This document shows positions 46,973 to 58,013 of a stretch of 64,000 nt of DNA, piece after piece. Position numbers and translations under genes: made by a program. Position 1 is the first letter of the stretch, and every line of letters begins with the position of its first letter. Below the pieces are notes generated by a model. That model was not told the DNA's origin and did no database searches. It saw only the letters and a list, made by a program, of their open reading frames with translations. This stretch comes from Gonocerus acuteangulatus (Eukaryota > Arthropoda > Insecta > Hemiptera > Coreidae), in the NCBI GenBank assembly GCA_946811695.1, contig OX328125.1:93956760-94020759 (forward strand), given 5' to 3'.

Positions 46973-47060
46973 CAAAAAAGAGGGCGGCAACCTATAGATA
47001 ATCCGGCGTTAATAGCCCATGTGACATCCAAAAAAAAAACACACAAAAAAAATAACGTTA
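46973..47060 (+). repeat. 5S-SINE central block and tail fragment
   Basis: GGGCGGCAACCTATAGATAA, TCCGGCGTTAATAGCCCATG and then poly(A) match the 3' half of the 5S-headed SINE. The 5S head is absent. Confidence 0.7.
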
Positions 47061-47453
47061 GAAAGGAAGTAGAAATCAAGTAAAGAGAGAATTCCCTGAG
47101 GAGAGATTTTCATCATGAAAATGTTATTGGGAATTAAAAAAAAAAACAGTTGTTCATTTCTGTTGATAAGTTGTACATTTATACCTATTAAGTGACACTC
47201 AGTAATGATTGAAAATCAATTCCCGCCAAATTGCAGATTTTATTACCCGCCACAAGTTCCTGCCAAAATCGATTTCCGGTCAAGAAATCAATGACGTCAC
47301 TTCCGATACACTTGGAAGTTTCCAAATGTGGATAACTTCCGCCACATGATATTTTCATGTGAAAAAAAGAAAAAAAGTTGGTGATCTCAGAAAGAACGTA
47401 AGTCACTTCTCCGGAAGAATCTATTTGAACGTTTCGGCTTGCTCTTCGGCAGT
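47061..47453. other. No recognisable feature
   Basis: AT-rich. The phrase AACGTTTCGGCTTGCTCTTC near 47430 resembles the arm motif of the palindrome at 22785-23126. Confidence 0.35.
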
Positions 47454-47461
47454 GTTCTTCG

Positions 47462-47741
47462 CATGGGCGTATACAATGGGGGCTGAGGGGGATGTACCCC
47501 CCCCCCCCCCCCCCGCCGAAATTTTTATTTAATCGGTAAAAATGTGTCATAAAACTCTTAAAAATAAATTAAATAAGATCACTTATTTCAGAAAACATAA
47601 TTTATTGTGGGTGTAATAGTGTTTTAGTGGGCTAACTATTACAAGTTCTACATTGTTATTATTCCATACCCCCAAATGCTTCCAGCCCCCTCCACCGAAA
47701 TTCTCCCAGCCCCCAGAAATTATTTTCTATATACGCCCATG
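47462..47741 (+). mobile_element. hAT-like MITE F, copy 3 (best preserved)
   Basis: Ends CATGGGCGTATACAATGGGG and TTTTCTATATACGCCCATG give a 12-bp inverted repeat. The TSD GTTCTTCG is perfect (47454-47461 and 47742-47749). The core is AATCGGTAAAAATGTGTCAT, AAATTAAATAAGATCACTTA and GTGGGCTAACTATTACAAG. An 18-base C run lies at about 47497-47514. Non-coding. Confidence 0.9.
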
Positions 47742-47786
47742 GTTCTTCGGCAATGATCGCCAGTAAAACAGTTTACGGCAATCATT

Positions 47787-47842
47787 TATTTATTTCAATT
47801 TTAACGTCCATTATTATTAACTAAGAATTTTTGGACGGGTTA
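47787..47842 (-). repeat. SINE-B tail fragment
   Basis: Minus strand: CCGTCCAAAAATTCTTAGTT and AATAATGGACGTTAAAATTG, the last about 50 bases of family B. Confidence 0.7.
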
Positions 47843-48288
47843 CTGCATTCATAAAAACTTTGCAAAATACTTTAGGGCAAAATGGTTGATTTTCGACCCC
47901 AACTTCTTTATAAAATTCCACCAGATGATGATTTCCAACAATACGATACCTATCTCGATCCAGAGAGGGTTGGTGGATGGAGTCCGAGTTGGTGTTAATT
48001 TGTAGGCATTGACAAAAGCAGGTGCGATTTCATAAAGAGGTCAAAATCAACCATAACTAAACTTGTCCTTAAACTTAGTTGACATAATCGGAACATTATT
48101 ATCATTATAAGTTGTATGCACCGCGTCTTAATCGGACAATAATAATTAAAACTTTCCTATAAACGTTTTGACTAAAAACTTCTTCAATTAAAGTTTTTAA
48201 TCAAATATAAACTCATATAAACGAGTTCTATTCTATGAAGAAATGTTATAAATATTCTTGTGATGAAGTTATTTGACATTTGACTTAG

Positions 48289-48324
<36 letters not shown>

Positions 48325-48736
48325 AAGACGTTTTTGAATAAAAATGAGTCCAGCTACAAATTACAGATCCCTGATCCAATTACAAATTAGTAAGTTCAGA
48401 AAAAAATAAAAAAAACATGCCCCAGAATTACCGTTAAAAACACCAAAATACTCTAAAATATTGAATTTAAATAAACAAAAGACAGCATACATATGTACAT
48501 AGAAGTAGGAGTACAAATAGATTTTATCAATTAAAATATTGATAACAATCATTTATTTCAAATTTCTTCAGTTGGGATTTAAACATGTACAGATGTTCTG
48601 AATATCAAGAGGAATAACAATGATGCTTAATTTACTACCTAGTAATGATTTAAAGTATTATACGCAAAACAACTATTGGACACAAATATATTTTAAGAGA
48701 ACAAATTATACTAATTGGAGTACTTAAATTAATTTT
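47843..48736. other. No gene seen; poly(A) run
   Basis: AT-rich, with an A run at 48289-48322. The frame at 48361-48552 is A/T-driven. Confidence 0.4.
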
Positions 48737-49092
48737 AGGGGGCGAGGTTAGCTCAGTGGTAGAGCACTCGACTAATGAACTGGAGGACCAGGTTCAAAAC
48801 TCGAGCGCGCACTAAAGATTTTTTCTTCTAGTGCTGCCGTTCGAGAGTTGGATTTGGGGTCCCAGATCGACCCTAGGCTCACCCAGCCTTTAATTAATTG
48901 AATTAATAATGGGTACCTTGGGTGCTAATGACTCTAGCAGTCGAAGCAGCCAAGGGGAAAATCAGGCGGCCGGAGCATAGTATTGACCACACTATCTCCC
49001 TAGTGTGCCGTATGGTCATGAATCAGATACCTCTACAGTATCTGCCCCTCTGGGCCCTTGTGGCCTGTTACGGGACTGATTTTTTTTTTTTT
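48737..49092 (+). mobile_element. SINE-A, copy 3, full length
   Basis: Head GGGGGCGAGGTTAGCTCAGT (box A TAGCTCAGTGG), box-B-like GGTTCAAAACTCG, T6 at 48819-48824, CTGCCGTTCGAGAGTTGGAT, CTCACCCAGCCTTTAATTAA, GGGTACCTTGGGTGCTAATG, GGGGAAAATCAGGCGGCC, GACCACACTATCTCCCTAG, CAGTATCTGCCCCTCTGGGC, then GGGACTGA and a T run of about 15. TSD TTAAATTAATTTT at 48724-48736 and 49093-49105. There is no poly(A). Confidence 0.96.
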
Positions 49093-49105
49093 TTAAATTA
49101 ATTTT

Positions 49106-51376
49106 GAGTTTCTTTTTTATTTTAAGTTTTTTTTAGAGATAATTTGTGATAATCCTGTAATGCTAGGCATAAAAAAAAACGAAAAACAATAATACTCCGG
49201 AACCTCAAGAAAAATATAATAGTCATCTAAAGACTTCTTCGATATTATTCTAACATTACACTAGAACAAAAATATACATTAAGGAAGATATCTACCACTA
49301 CCTAATTGTTGTTAAGCAACTAGAATTGTTGACCAATTATAAAGTCAACACCGAATTCTGAAAAATAAAATCTGAGTAGCTAAATTGTAGATTGTCTTCT
49401 GTTTTTATTTAGAACCCACCACCAAGTGCAGGGCTATTAAAGAAATTTTAAGCGCATACAAAACTTAAAAAATCAGATAAATAAAACTACATATTTAAAG
49501 GCATTAATCATACATATGTCAAAGAAGTATATAGGTATTAAAGAGGTTAGCACCTGGAAGAGAAAAACGTAGAAGAAATGTAACAGTTTCAGTACAATCA
49601 ATGATGTAATTAATATATTTACAGGAATAACGAAGACTTTCATTACAATTTGATTTATTTATTTTTTTATCAAGAAAATATAATATTGATGATATTTTAT
49701 TTACTGGTAATGATTTATAGGATTAGTAGTAGTGCAACAGCTTGAAACTTGAAAAAATCTCTGTTATTTGTTGATTAAGAATCTTATTAAAGAGCAATAG
49801 ATTCTCTCATTAAAACAATATAAAAATACAATGAAATATGTAGCTCCTTTGATAAAATGATAAAAGATAAGATAAACATAAGCATTTCAAATTCCGGCAT
49901 AAGGCAAACGTCATTAAATTTATCATCAATTATTCAATTCTTAAAAAGGAAGCCACAAGGAGGTGATGATAGGTTATCAGTTAAAAATGATGGTAATTAT
50001 TTTTTACATTACCTTAACAAGGTTATCCAGTTATAACGTGAATCGAGAACTGCTCATGACGAAGAAGAGGCTCCACTCTAGGCGATCAACCGAAACCTAC
50101 TGGGAAGGGATACAACAGCCTCTTCGATCAATAGCAACAACTCCCTGCGCAAGCTCCTAGCCCGCCAATTTCAAAATTAACAAAAAAAAAAGTTATTCTT
50201 TTTTTAATAATAAAATTTAAGAAATTATTTATTAATTTTCCCAATTTTAATCAAGCGATTAAATTGAGACCACCAGAGCTAACTCATTCTTTATTTATTT
50301 ATTGTTACCAATTATTGCCAAATAACTTTGGGATTATTAAGAAAATTTAAATTTAATTAGGGTAAAACAAGAGATTTTTAACTAATTAGAAGGCAACATT
50401 TTAGCAGGAAAAAATGTGATAGTTAGTTTTATTTTAATTGTTAAACTTCCATCTTCAGCCTAAAATTTAAAAGCTTAACTATGATTAAAAAAAACTGAAA
50501 AGTGATACTGACGTCACTTCAACAGTGTATGCTCAAGAAAATTAGGAAAACATTTTTGTTTTTAACATTCATTTATAGTTGTTCCCATTTTTTTATTATT
50601 TTAAATAGTGTTTCTTTAAGCACTTTCCTATGAAATATAGCTATTGAGGCTACGCTTATAACATAATTTTTAGGGGTAAGATTTTATTTTATATTTTTCA
50701 CGAAAGATCAAAACCAATCAATAAATGCTCCATTATTTTACTAATGGCACTAAGGGTATGAACGGAAACGTGCTAAGATAAGAGTCGGAATTGTTTTTAT
50801 GTTACTGGTTTGATAATAATTCAATTTTCGATTAGTATTAATCAGATTTATTCTGAGTTTGTGACTGTGGCGGTTCGTCATAGGCTAATAACTGCGCCTA
50901 GAGATCCTACCTCTATGGTAGACTATAAGGCTGGAAGGTTCCTGCCTAGGAGGTTAACCAGTGAGTCAGTTTCCGAATATAGGACGCTCACCTGTGTTTT
51001 TGTGAATACTTACGCTTGGTTGTGTTATGTTATAATAACGTATCAGTATGGCCATACTTAGGTGTAATGAAGCGTTGCGATGGATATCCGCAAGTAGCAT
51101 TTGTATTAATTGTATATATATGTAGGATAAGATGGATTATAGTATGTACAAAGCAGTTCCTAAGTTAGCCTATAATTTTAATATTTTATTAGTTATTTTA
51201 ATGTTATTTGTTGTGTTATTTAATTATTTGATTAAATTATTAATATACTAAATATTAAAATAAACACGTGTTTTATATAACCAAAACCAGTGACGTCACA
51301 ATTACCCCCAAAGAGGTAATAGTGACCAACTAGTTGGTTTCAATGTTATTTTTAATTAATTAATATTTGTATTATT
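49106..51376. other. Long stretch without recognisable genes
   Basis: Strongly AT-rich. A GC-richer patch at 50855-51010 is open on the plus strand (frame 50810-51061) but I recognise no domain and see no clear splice context. Nothing else stands out. Confidence 0.35.
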
Positions 51377-52082
51377 GGGTCTGTTTGCGAAGACCACATC
51401 CAGTTACTTGTGAAGTATCTGTAGTGATTATAACAGGGATTCAGCAATCGCGCATAACTCATTAGCTTTTCTATTGGCTATTCCAATAGGCAATTCTATT
51501 GGTTGTTGCTGGTAGTAAAGTAACCTTTAACACTCAAGTCCATCCAACTCGCAAAAATTAATATAATTATATTAATTTTAGCGAGTTCGATTGACTAGTG
51601 ATTTAATATCATGTTGAGCGAGCGTAGCGAGCAGAAACGCTTAGCACGTCTGCACATAATGGGAAATAAATATAAATATGTTATAGAACCTCCGGACAAA
51701 CAAATCGGTGAGGAGGCTCCTAAATTCACAATTACCATTGATTTTTATAATAATAACCTTCTTATTAATAAATATTGCTTGCTGAAATATATTCTGCATA
51801 TTTTCATTTATGCTTTAAAAGCTTACAATCGGTTAGTGAGAAACCATATTATATAAATATAGTAGTCAAAAAAAGCAACTTTTAGTAGTAACTGCAGTGA
51901 TTTTAAATACTTTTCATTACTATATTAACTTTTGATTACTATATTTATATAATATGGTTTAACCTGTAAAGAAGTAATATATAACCGGCAAAGAACCTGT
52001 AACCTAATCCGTAAGTACCAAAACCACTGTTTAAAATCACGACAGATAGTTCAAAGTAACTGGACGTGGTCTTCGCAGACCC
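51377..52082. mobile_element. hAT-like foldback element E, copy 3
   Basis: Ends GGGTCTGTTTGCGAAGACCA and GTGGTCTTCGCAGACCC, a clean inverted repeat that extends inward through CATCCAGTTACTTGTGAAGTA and its complement. A second inverted pair lies deeper: ACCATATTATATAAATATAG (51843) and CTATATTTATATAATATGGT (51938). The 81-codon frame at 51611-51856 is not conserved in copy 2. The flanks GTATTATT and CTTTATTG do not form a convincing TSD. Confidence 0.82.
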
Positions 52083-52214
52083 CTTTATTGTTTGAAGGTG
52101 TATGATAATGTTTGATTAACTTATTATAATAGAATGTTTACTTTCGCTACCAGGAAATGCACGAAAAGCATTTAGCATAAAACATTTAAAATTTTGTAAA
52201 TAAATGCTTAAGCC

Positions 52215-52417
52215 CATAGGCCCCTACCCCCTGAAATCGGTAATAATGAGCCATAAAAACCTTAAAAATAAATTAAATAAGACCACTTAGTTCTGAAAAA
52301 AATGTGGGGTGTAATAGCGTTTTAATTGGGTAATTATTCCAAGTTCTAGATTGTCAGTATTCGATACCCCCCAAATGCTCTCAGCCACCCCTAAATTATT
52401 TTCTAAATACGCCTATG
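52215..52417 (+). mobile_element. hAT-like MITE F, copy 4
   Basis: Ends CATAGGCCCCTACC and TTTCTAAATACGCCTATG. Core AATCGGTAATAATGAGCCAT, AAATTAAATAAGACCACTTA and AATTGGGTAATTATTCCAAG. TSD CTTAAGCC (52207-52214) and CTTTAGCC (52418-52425), 7 of 8. Confidence 0.86.
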
Positions 52418-52639
52418 CTTTAGCCATCGTAACTTTTCCAGAGTTAGAGTCACACAAGGCTATAAGTTTGGACTTTATTTTAAGATTATTCCTCTTTAAG
52501 GGTTTGGCTGAAATTGTTTTTGGTCCATTTAGAATGAAATAGAAAACCAATCGGCCGTTTATATCATTTTAGTAGATTTACTTTAGGAGAATGCACTCAT
52601 AAAGGAATTTGTTAACAATTCCTTTAAATCTTCATAGAT

Positions 52640-53205
52640 CCGACCTACTAGATAAGATGTATTTTGATATTAATACTACGCTAATCTTGGAGTAAAGAAT
52701 CACACCATTGCATTTATCAGTGGATCACTCTGTTTGCAGAACATTTAATTTAGTATTAAGTTGTTCAGTGCCTTGTAAGGCGGGGTTCGTACCTTCTGAA
52801 GAGCGTCTTCGCAACTGTATGCTTTTTCAGGTCATGCGGGAATTACGGCGATAGCTGCGACCGAAAAAATAAATTAAGTTTATGGTGACGTGCGACTGTA
52901 GCCTTAATAAACGTAAAGGCGCAATGGTACGCAAACGCACGCATCGGGTCTATCGCATTTTCCGAATCCGATTAGTAGACTGGTTTCAATGGGCCAGCGA
53001 GCAAATATCCGCATCCTACGTAGCAGGTCTCGGCAATGCCGACGAGAATCCCAGAAGGGGCAAGGATTCTGGAATCATGCGAACGCAATCTCAGAGATTG
53101 CTCAAATATGCTCGCCCCCTCCTTTCTCTCCGGACGGGTCTGATTGTAGTATTCAGTCGATCCTTTACCACTGTTGTTACTTCAGATGGATGCAGCTCAT
53201 ATGAT
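52640..53205 (+). pseudogene. Degraded DIRS-like retroelement (repeat J, copy 2)
   Basis: The first 245 bases repeat the motif series at 44940-45185. Downstream is a GC-balanced stretch unlike its surroundings. One frame has NKRKGAMVRKRTHR followed by QWASEQISASYVAGLGNADE and NPRRG, resembling the DIRS/Ngaro-type RNase H motif (INK.GG, then ISASY.PG..N..AD..SR). A neighbouring frame continues with SEIAQIC, which would need a frameshift. Stops and frame changes mark it as dead. I rate the family call as tentative; the two-copy repeat status is firmer. Confidence 0.45.
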
Positions 53206-53517
53206 TAATGCTTCTCTGCCATTCAACCAATAAATGATTTATAACATTTCCAAGTCGAAGTAAAGGTTTTTCAACAAAAATAGTATTAATTAAAAATAGA
53301 TAACACGTTTTTCACTAATTTGTTGAGTGGTATTGATATCAGAAACAGAACAATATCAATTTCAAACATAAAATAAATATTTTCAAAAAAATATTCACTA
53401 TAACTTGCATAACATTAAAAAGGTGATTTTCTCAACATTTAGAAAATTACAGGTGTCCATCTTTGATATTAAGCCACTCATATAAGTGTGTGTGTGTGTG
53501 TGTGTGTGAGTGTGTGT

Positions 53518-53585
<68 letters not shown>

Positions 53586-54312
53586 TTATATATATTTTAA
53601 CTTGAAATGAAAAAGCTATATTCATTTATGTACCTGTTATTTTCTTTAATTATGATTCACTTGATTTTAAACACTCATATAAAACTTGATTTTTTCACTC
53701 ATCTTATTTATAATAATTTGTTTCATGTAAGTAACAACAAATAAATAAGTGCTTTGACGAAAATGAACAACAAAGAACTAGTTTGTTTACTTATGTACCT
53801 TTTAACAGAAGTCTTCTATGGAAACACAAAATGAAATAACAACAGATATGCGTATAGTTTTAAAAATAATAATGAGAATCTATACACAATTTTTGTCTTT
53901 TGGGGAAAACTATACAGCGGACCACAATTCAGAAAAGGAATAGGCTCGAATAAGAGGTTATGCACTCAGTGTTGCCTGCGCTCACTCCCAAAAGGGCTAA
54001 CTAAAATAATTTAAAGCAGGGGGGCCCCAGGTGACAGATATTTGAGACAACTGGGAGGTTACCCACTGTTACAACCTTAAGGAAAGAGCTAGTCACTGTT
54101 GAGGATCAATTGAACGTCTGTATGTTGTATTTTCCCTCTGTGTGTGTGGTCCCAATATGCCCAACAGTTCAAAAAACTTGGCACTAGTCATGTGAATGTA
54201 TTGAAAAAATCGATGTCCTCATCAATCAGATGAGGGAATACAACCAGCACACATAACCAGGCCATTGCCCTCATGTTTAGAGCTGTTACATGAGTTACAC
54301 ATAAATGGTTTT
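53206..54312. other. No gene seen
   Basis: AT-rich apart from the GT tract at 53486-53583. Confidence 0.4.
53486..53583. repeat. (GT)n microsatellite
   Basis: GT run with two GA interruptions. Confidence 0.97.
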
Positions 54313-54322
54313 GCACATTAAA

Positions 54323-54531
54323 ATGTATTTAAACGTTAACATCCTTTATTATTAACTAAGAATTTTAGAACGGGTTATCTATAGGTACCAGCCTTTTCTA
54401 GCCAGGATAGGGCTGATGCCTTTTCTTTTTTATAAAGAAAAGCCACCACCCCATGGTGGGCATCAAACCCACGACCCTTGACATGGAGTGTTAGGTGCTC
54501 ACACCTTAAAACTCACGGCCACTGGGCCTCC
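54323..54531 (-). mobile_element. SINE-B, copy 4
   Basis: Minus strand: head GGAGGCCCAGTGGCCGTGAG, box-B-like GGTTTGATGCCC, hairpin GGCTTTTCTTTATAA ... AAAAGAAAAGGC, CTAGAAAAGGCTGGTACCTA, tail AATAAAGGATGTTAACGTT. TSD GCACATTAAA (54313-54322) and GCACAATAAA (54532-54541), 9 of 10. Confidence 0.93.
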
Positions 54532-54541
54532 GCACAATAAA

Positions 54542-54796
54542 TATGACATGTCCAAATTGTTAACATCACGTCCATCTAGTAGGATTAGGATAATAACGTT
54601 TCACAGTGATATTGAGATATCCCACTTTAATATTTTAGGGTACATCGGGAATTTAAAAAGTAAGGAGATAACTATGTTTTTAGTTGCTCGCAGTTTCTTT
54701 AACCGTAAAGCAGTACACTTCTGTTATGTTTTAGGATTTAAATTATTTTTTAAACTCATCTATTTCCACTAAGTCTAATTCATAGCAGCGAATGAA
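54542..54796. other. No recognisable feature
   Basis: AT-rich. The frame at 54488-54772 starts inside SINE-B and has no motif. Confidence 0.4.
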
Positions 54797-55086
54797 GTGC
54801 AAGCATCATCATCATGAGTGCAAGCATCATCATCATCATTAGCGCAAGCATCATCATCATCATTAGCGCAAGCATCATCATCATGAATGCAAAAATCATC
54901 ACAATGAGTGCAAACATCATCATGAGTGCAAGCATCATCATCATTAGTGCAAGCACCATCATCATTAGTGCAAGCACCATCATCATTAGTGCAAGCACCA
55001 TCATTCATGAATGCAAGCACCATCATCATTAGTGCAAGCACCATCATCATTAGTGCAAGCACCATCATTCATGAGTGCAAGCATCT
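54797..55086. repeat. Minisatellite, 18-24-bp units
   Basis: About fourteen units of the type GTGCAAGCATCATCATCATC or GTGCAAGCACCATCATCATT. Unit lengths are multiples of three, so several frames stay open on both strands (for example GACTND-like and MMVLAL repeats). I treat these as non-coding: no start context, signal or splice evidence. Confidence 0.93.
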
Positions 55087-55199
55087 TACACTTGTTAAAG
55101 ATTTGAAAATTAAGTCACCAATGGTGTATCCTGTCCTATATAATAATGAGTGTTTTAGAAAACAGGTTACGAGGATTAAATCAAATACCATTGTAGATT

Positions 55200-55202
<3 letters not shown>

Positions 55203-55277
<75 letters not shown>

Positions 55278-55310
55278 CATACATACATACATATATATAT
55301 ACATACATAT
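55203..55310. repeat. (TA)n with CATA interruptions
   Basis: TA run of about 90 bases followed by TACATACATACATA phrases. It lies 76 bases beyond the stop codon of the minus-strand gene. Confidence 0.95.
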
Positions 55311-55368
55311 AAATATTTTTATTTGTTATTCAATTAGTAATTACATATTTTTAAAATACGTATTAGTT

Positions 55369-55374
55369 TTTATT
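55369..55374 (-). promoter_or_regulatory. Candidate poly(A) signal
   Basis: AATAAA on the minus strand, 13 bases past the stop codon at 55387. A second AATAAA lies at 55318-55323. The spacing suits the 3' end of the minus-strand gene, but the cleavage site cannot be seen. Confidence 0.45.
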
Positions 55375-55386
55375 TAGATACTTATA

Positions 55387-55452
55387 TTAAACGATTAATT
55401 CTTGATTCTTTGGAAACACAGCTCCATTGAAATCACTCAAACCATTAGGCAT
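55387..55452 (-). CDS. Exon E (terminal) of unrecognised gene
   Basis: 66 bases: 21 codons (MPNGLSDFNGAVFPKNQELI, then V) and TAA. The acceptor is TCTCATTACAG directly before an in-frame ATG codon, here internal to the protein. AATAAA follows 13 bases after the stop. Confidence 0.8.
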   Translation of the reverse strand: MPNGLSDFNGAVFPKNQELIV

Positions 55453-56404
55453 CTGTAATGAGAATAAAATATATTAAAATAAACACAAAAATGAGAAATT
55501 GATAGTTAAACCTTTGTGCTCGGGGGCTCCAAAGTGGAGCCATTTAAAATTTGCTGGTTATATACATGAAAATATTTTGAGTGCAAAGGGTTAATATAAT
55601 TTATTTTGTGTACTCCTTTTTAAAGTTTTGATATTATTTTTCAGGGCCTCTCAAGAAAAACTTGAGGAGAGAGAGTCCCTTTGCTTTGCATGAGAGCAGG
55701 CATCGTGCTATGTAATCACTAACCTAAGTCTCTCTAATCAGGAATGCAGAATGCAGCAATATTTATTTTGATGAGCTGATTTATAGGTGACTGAGCACAT
55801 AATTGATAATTTTAATGGAATAAATAATTACCTCAAAGAATAAGGTTTTGTGAGGCAAAAAAATAAATAAAAAACTTGCTAGAGAATATAATAGATGGCC
55901 AATGTCTAAGATCTTGGTTAAAATAAATACTCTTGCATAATTATGTGTGTTATTTCAATATGATAATGTTTGGGATTATATTTCAAGGCATTATCAGGTG
56001 GAGTCAGAAATCAACCCATTGGAGTGCTAATAATAGCCTACATTTTAGGCCAAAATGATTGCATATTAATTGAAATTACATCACATAAGTATTTATTTTA
56101 CAAAATGTTTAAACATCCATTACTAATAGAGCAAGGAAATGAAGAAGATACATTCCTTGCATTAAACTAATTGTCATTGACATTATAGTTAACTTGTTTT
56201 AAATTGTAAATTTATCCTTGTGGTCTGTAGGTACACAATGCATATATCATGTTTTGTTTTTAATATCAAATAAACAGTTAAATATTTAATATATTAAATA
56301 TAAGATCCATTAGCACTGCAAGGTCTACATCACCTAGTTTGAGAAAGTTTTCTACATACAACGAAAGTGTCAGCAAATTATTATTCTTTAAAAGCTCTAC
56401 TAAC
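55453..56404 (-). other. Intron between exons D and E
   Basis: 952 bases, AT-rich, no recognised repeat. The plus frame at 55970-56170 within it has no motif. Confidence 0.7.
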
Positions 56405-56502
56405 CTCAAAACCTGGAGCCTTTTCTTCTATATCAGGTGAAATCGGGTGTGAATTATACACGGGATTTACCAAAGACTTTATTGGATAGGAAGGGTCATC
56501 TT
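56405..56502 (-). CDS. Exon D of unrecognised gene
   Basis: 98 bases: AA completes the split Glu, then 32 codons DDPSYPIKSLVNPVYNSHPI ... EEKAPGFE. Acceptor CATTTGTGTTTTAG, donor GAG|GTTAGT. Rich in Pro, Ser and acidic residues, so probably unstructured. It ends in phase 0, matching exon E. Confidence 0.83.
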
Positions 56503-56734
56503 CTAAAACACAAATGATTTTTTACTGATGTTGTACCATTGTTATTCTAAAGGGTAAAAATTCATAGATTGTGAAAATATGAATACACTTGGGGAAAACC
56601 TGACTTGAACGAACAGCTTAGAATAGAACAAAACCAACACTTGCAGAACTTAAAGTGCCGTTTTCTGTGACTGAGGTGGCCCTATCAAAAATGTATGCTT
56701 AAATTATTTTATGATGGTCTTTTTCATCGCTGAG

Positions 56735-56975
56735 AATCATATTTTTCGATGGAACGGCTTATTTCTCCAGTGGTAGTTCTCCTCTCCTTCTTCTTCCAGC
56801 TATATTTTGATGGAATCCTCTCCAGCTTTGTCGGGCAGGTCATTGTTTCTTCCTTGGTGGTAGCCAAAGAAGAAGCGATGGATTGCTGGAGAGGATTCCA
56901 GCGAAATATAGCAGGAAGAAGTTGGAGAGGAGAACTACCACTAGAGAAATTAGCGGTTCCATTGTCATATTAAAT
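56735..56975. mobile_element. Inverted-repeat element in the D-C intron
   Basis: The left arm GTGGTAGTTCTCCTCTCC ... GGAATCCTCTCCAGC pairs with the right arm GCTGGAGAGGATTCC ... GGAGAGGAGAACTACCAC. Arms of about 85 bases surround a short centre. Possible TSD TTAAATTATTTT outside both ends (56699 and 56972 regions). Non-coding, despite the 74-codon frame it opens. Confidence 0.75.
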
Positions 56976-57689
56976 TATTTTGTATGAACTTCATTAGGCT
57001 TTCGAATGACCACCAAACATAAACGTTTTTGAAATATTTAAGAAAATATACAATAAATCCAAAACTACTGTTGTCTGTTGATATTATTTTTCTATACTTC
57101 CCCTACCCCAAACATAAACAAAATGTATATATTTTTGGTTTTCATAAATGTGGGATAAGTGAAAAAATATTTCACTGTCAAAGTCAATGTGAAAGTTTTG
57201 AGTGTTAAAAAAAAAAAAAGAAAAAGTTTTTCTTATTTATTTTAAAAATGGTTAATAGATTCAATTGTTCCACCACCTTGGCTCACTTAGGGCTACTGCT
57301 GTGATTGATTTTAATTTACTTCCCATCTGACTGATGCATAGATAATAATGAGAACTATATGGCGCTTCCAGTCATTGGAAGGGGATGAACGGCTTCTCTG
57401 AAATTCAAACGGTAAATGGCTTTGTCTTCTCAATCCTTTTCAGAACACTTTAAGGGTGACAGAGAACTCCAAGCAGGTAGTTACTAGTCAGGGGCAATGA
57501 GAAACTGAATGGGTCTGAGCTCCATAAGGTGCTCGCCATCTCTGGGAAGGGTTAAAAAATAGCACCGAATGGTGCTCTCAGTCCCGCCAAAGGACTTAAT
57601 GAGCACCCCACGGTGCTTGGATTCCACAGTATAACATATCTATGTATGTAAGTGCACCTAGAAACTTATTAACACAAAAGCATAAATTC

Positions 57690-57895
57690 TTCATTTTTGT
57701 ACATTTGTCGTTCGAGGGTCATAATTGCGAACCCCGAATATCCCTAGGCTCACTCAGCCTTTAATTGGTGCCTCCAAGAAGAAAATCTGGCAACTGAGAA
57801 TAGTTCTGACCACAATATCTCCCTAGTGCACCGTAAGGTTGAAGAATCTAGATAATGGGCCCTCTTAGTGTGTTGCGGGTCTGACTGAAATGTTG
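57690..57895 (+). repeat. SINE-A, diverged body copy
   Basis: Retains GTCGTTCGAGGGTCATAATT, CCTAGGCTCACTCAGCCTTT, GACCACAATATCTCCCTAGT and GGGCCCTCTTAGTG. The head and T tail are lost. Intronic. Confidence 0.62.
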
Positions 57896-57976
57896 AGAAT
57901 CACTAAAAACATATGCAGAGATTTGGTTGTTTCTATCTAAAGAATTCAACTGTAACAACCTTCAGACTTTTCTCTA

Positions 57977-57983
<7 letters not shown>

Positions 57984-58013
<30 letters not shown>

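Noticed and set aside
47188..47550. 120-codon minus frame with poly-Gly
   Set aside because: It crosses the edge of MITE F and its C run; no motif.
51611..51856. 81-codon frame as a transposase remnant of element E
   Set aside because: The homologous DNA in copy 2 (about 40900-41150) has frame-breaking insertions; the sequence is conserved as repeat, not as protein.
52882..53208. Intact host gene of 108 codons
   Set aside because: The frame has no start or splice context, shares sequence with the repeat at 44940-45185, and looks like dead retroelement coding sequence.
54797..55086. CRISPR-like array
   Set aside because: Continuous minisatellite units without unique spacers, in a eukaryotic context.
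56749..56973. 74-codon plus frame
   Set aside because: It spans the two arms of an inverted-repeat element; the frame is a by-product.
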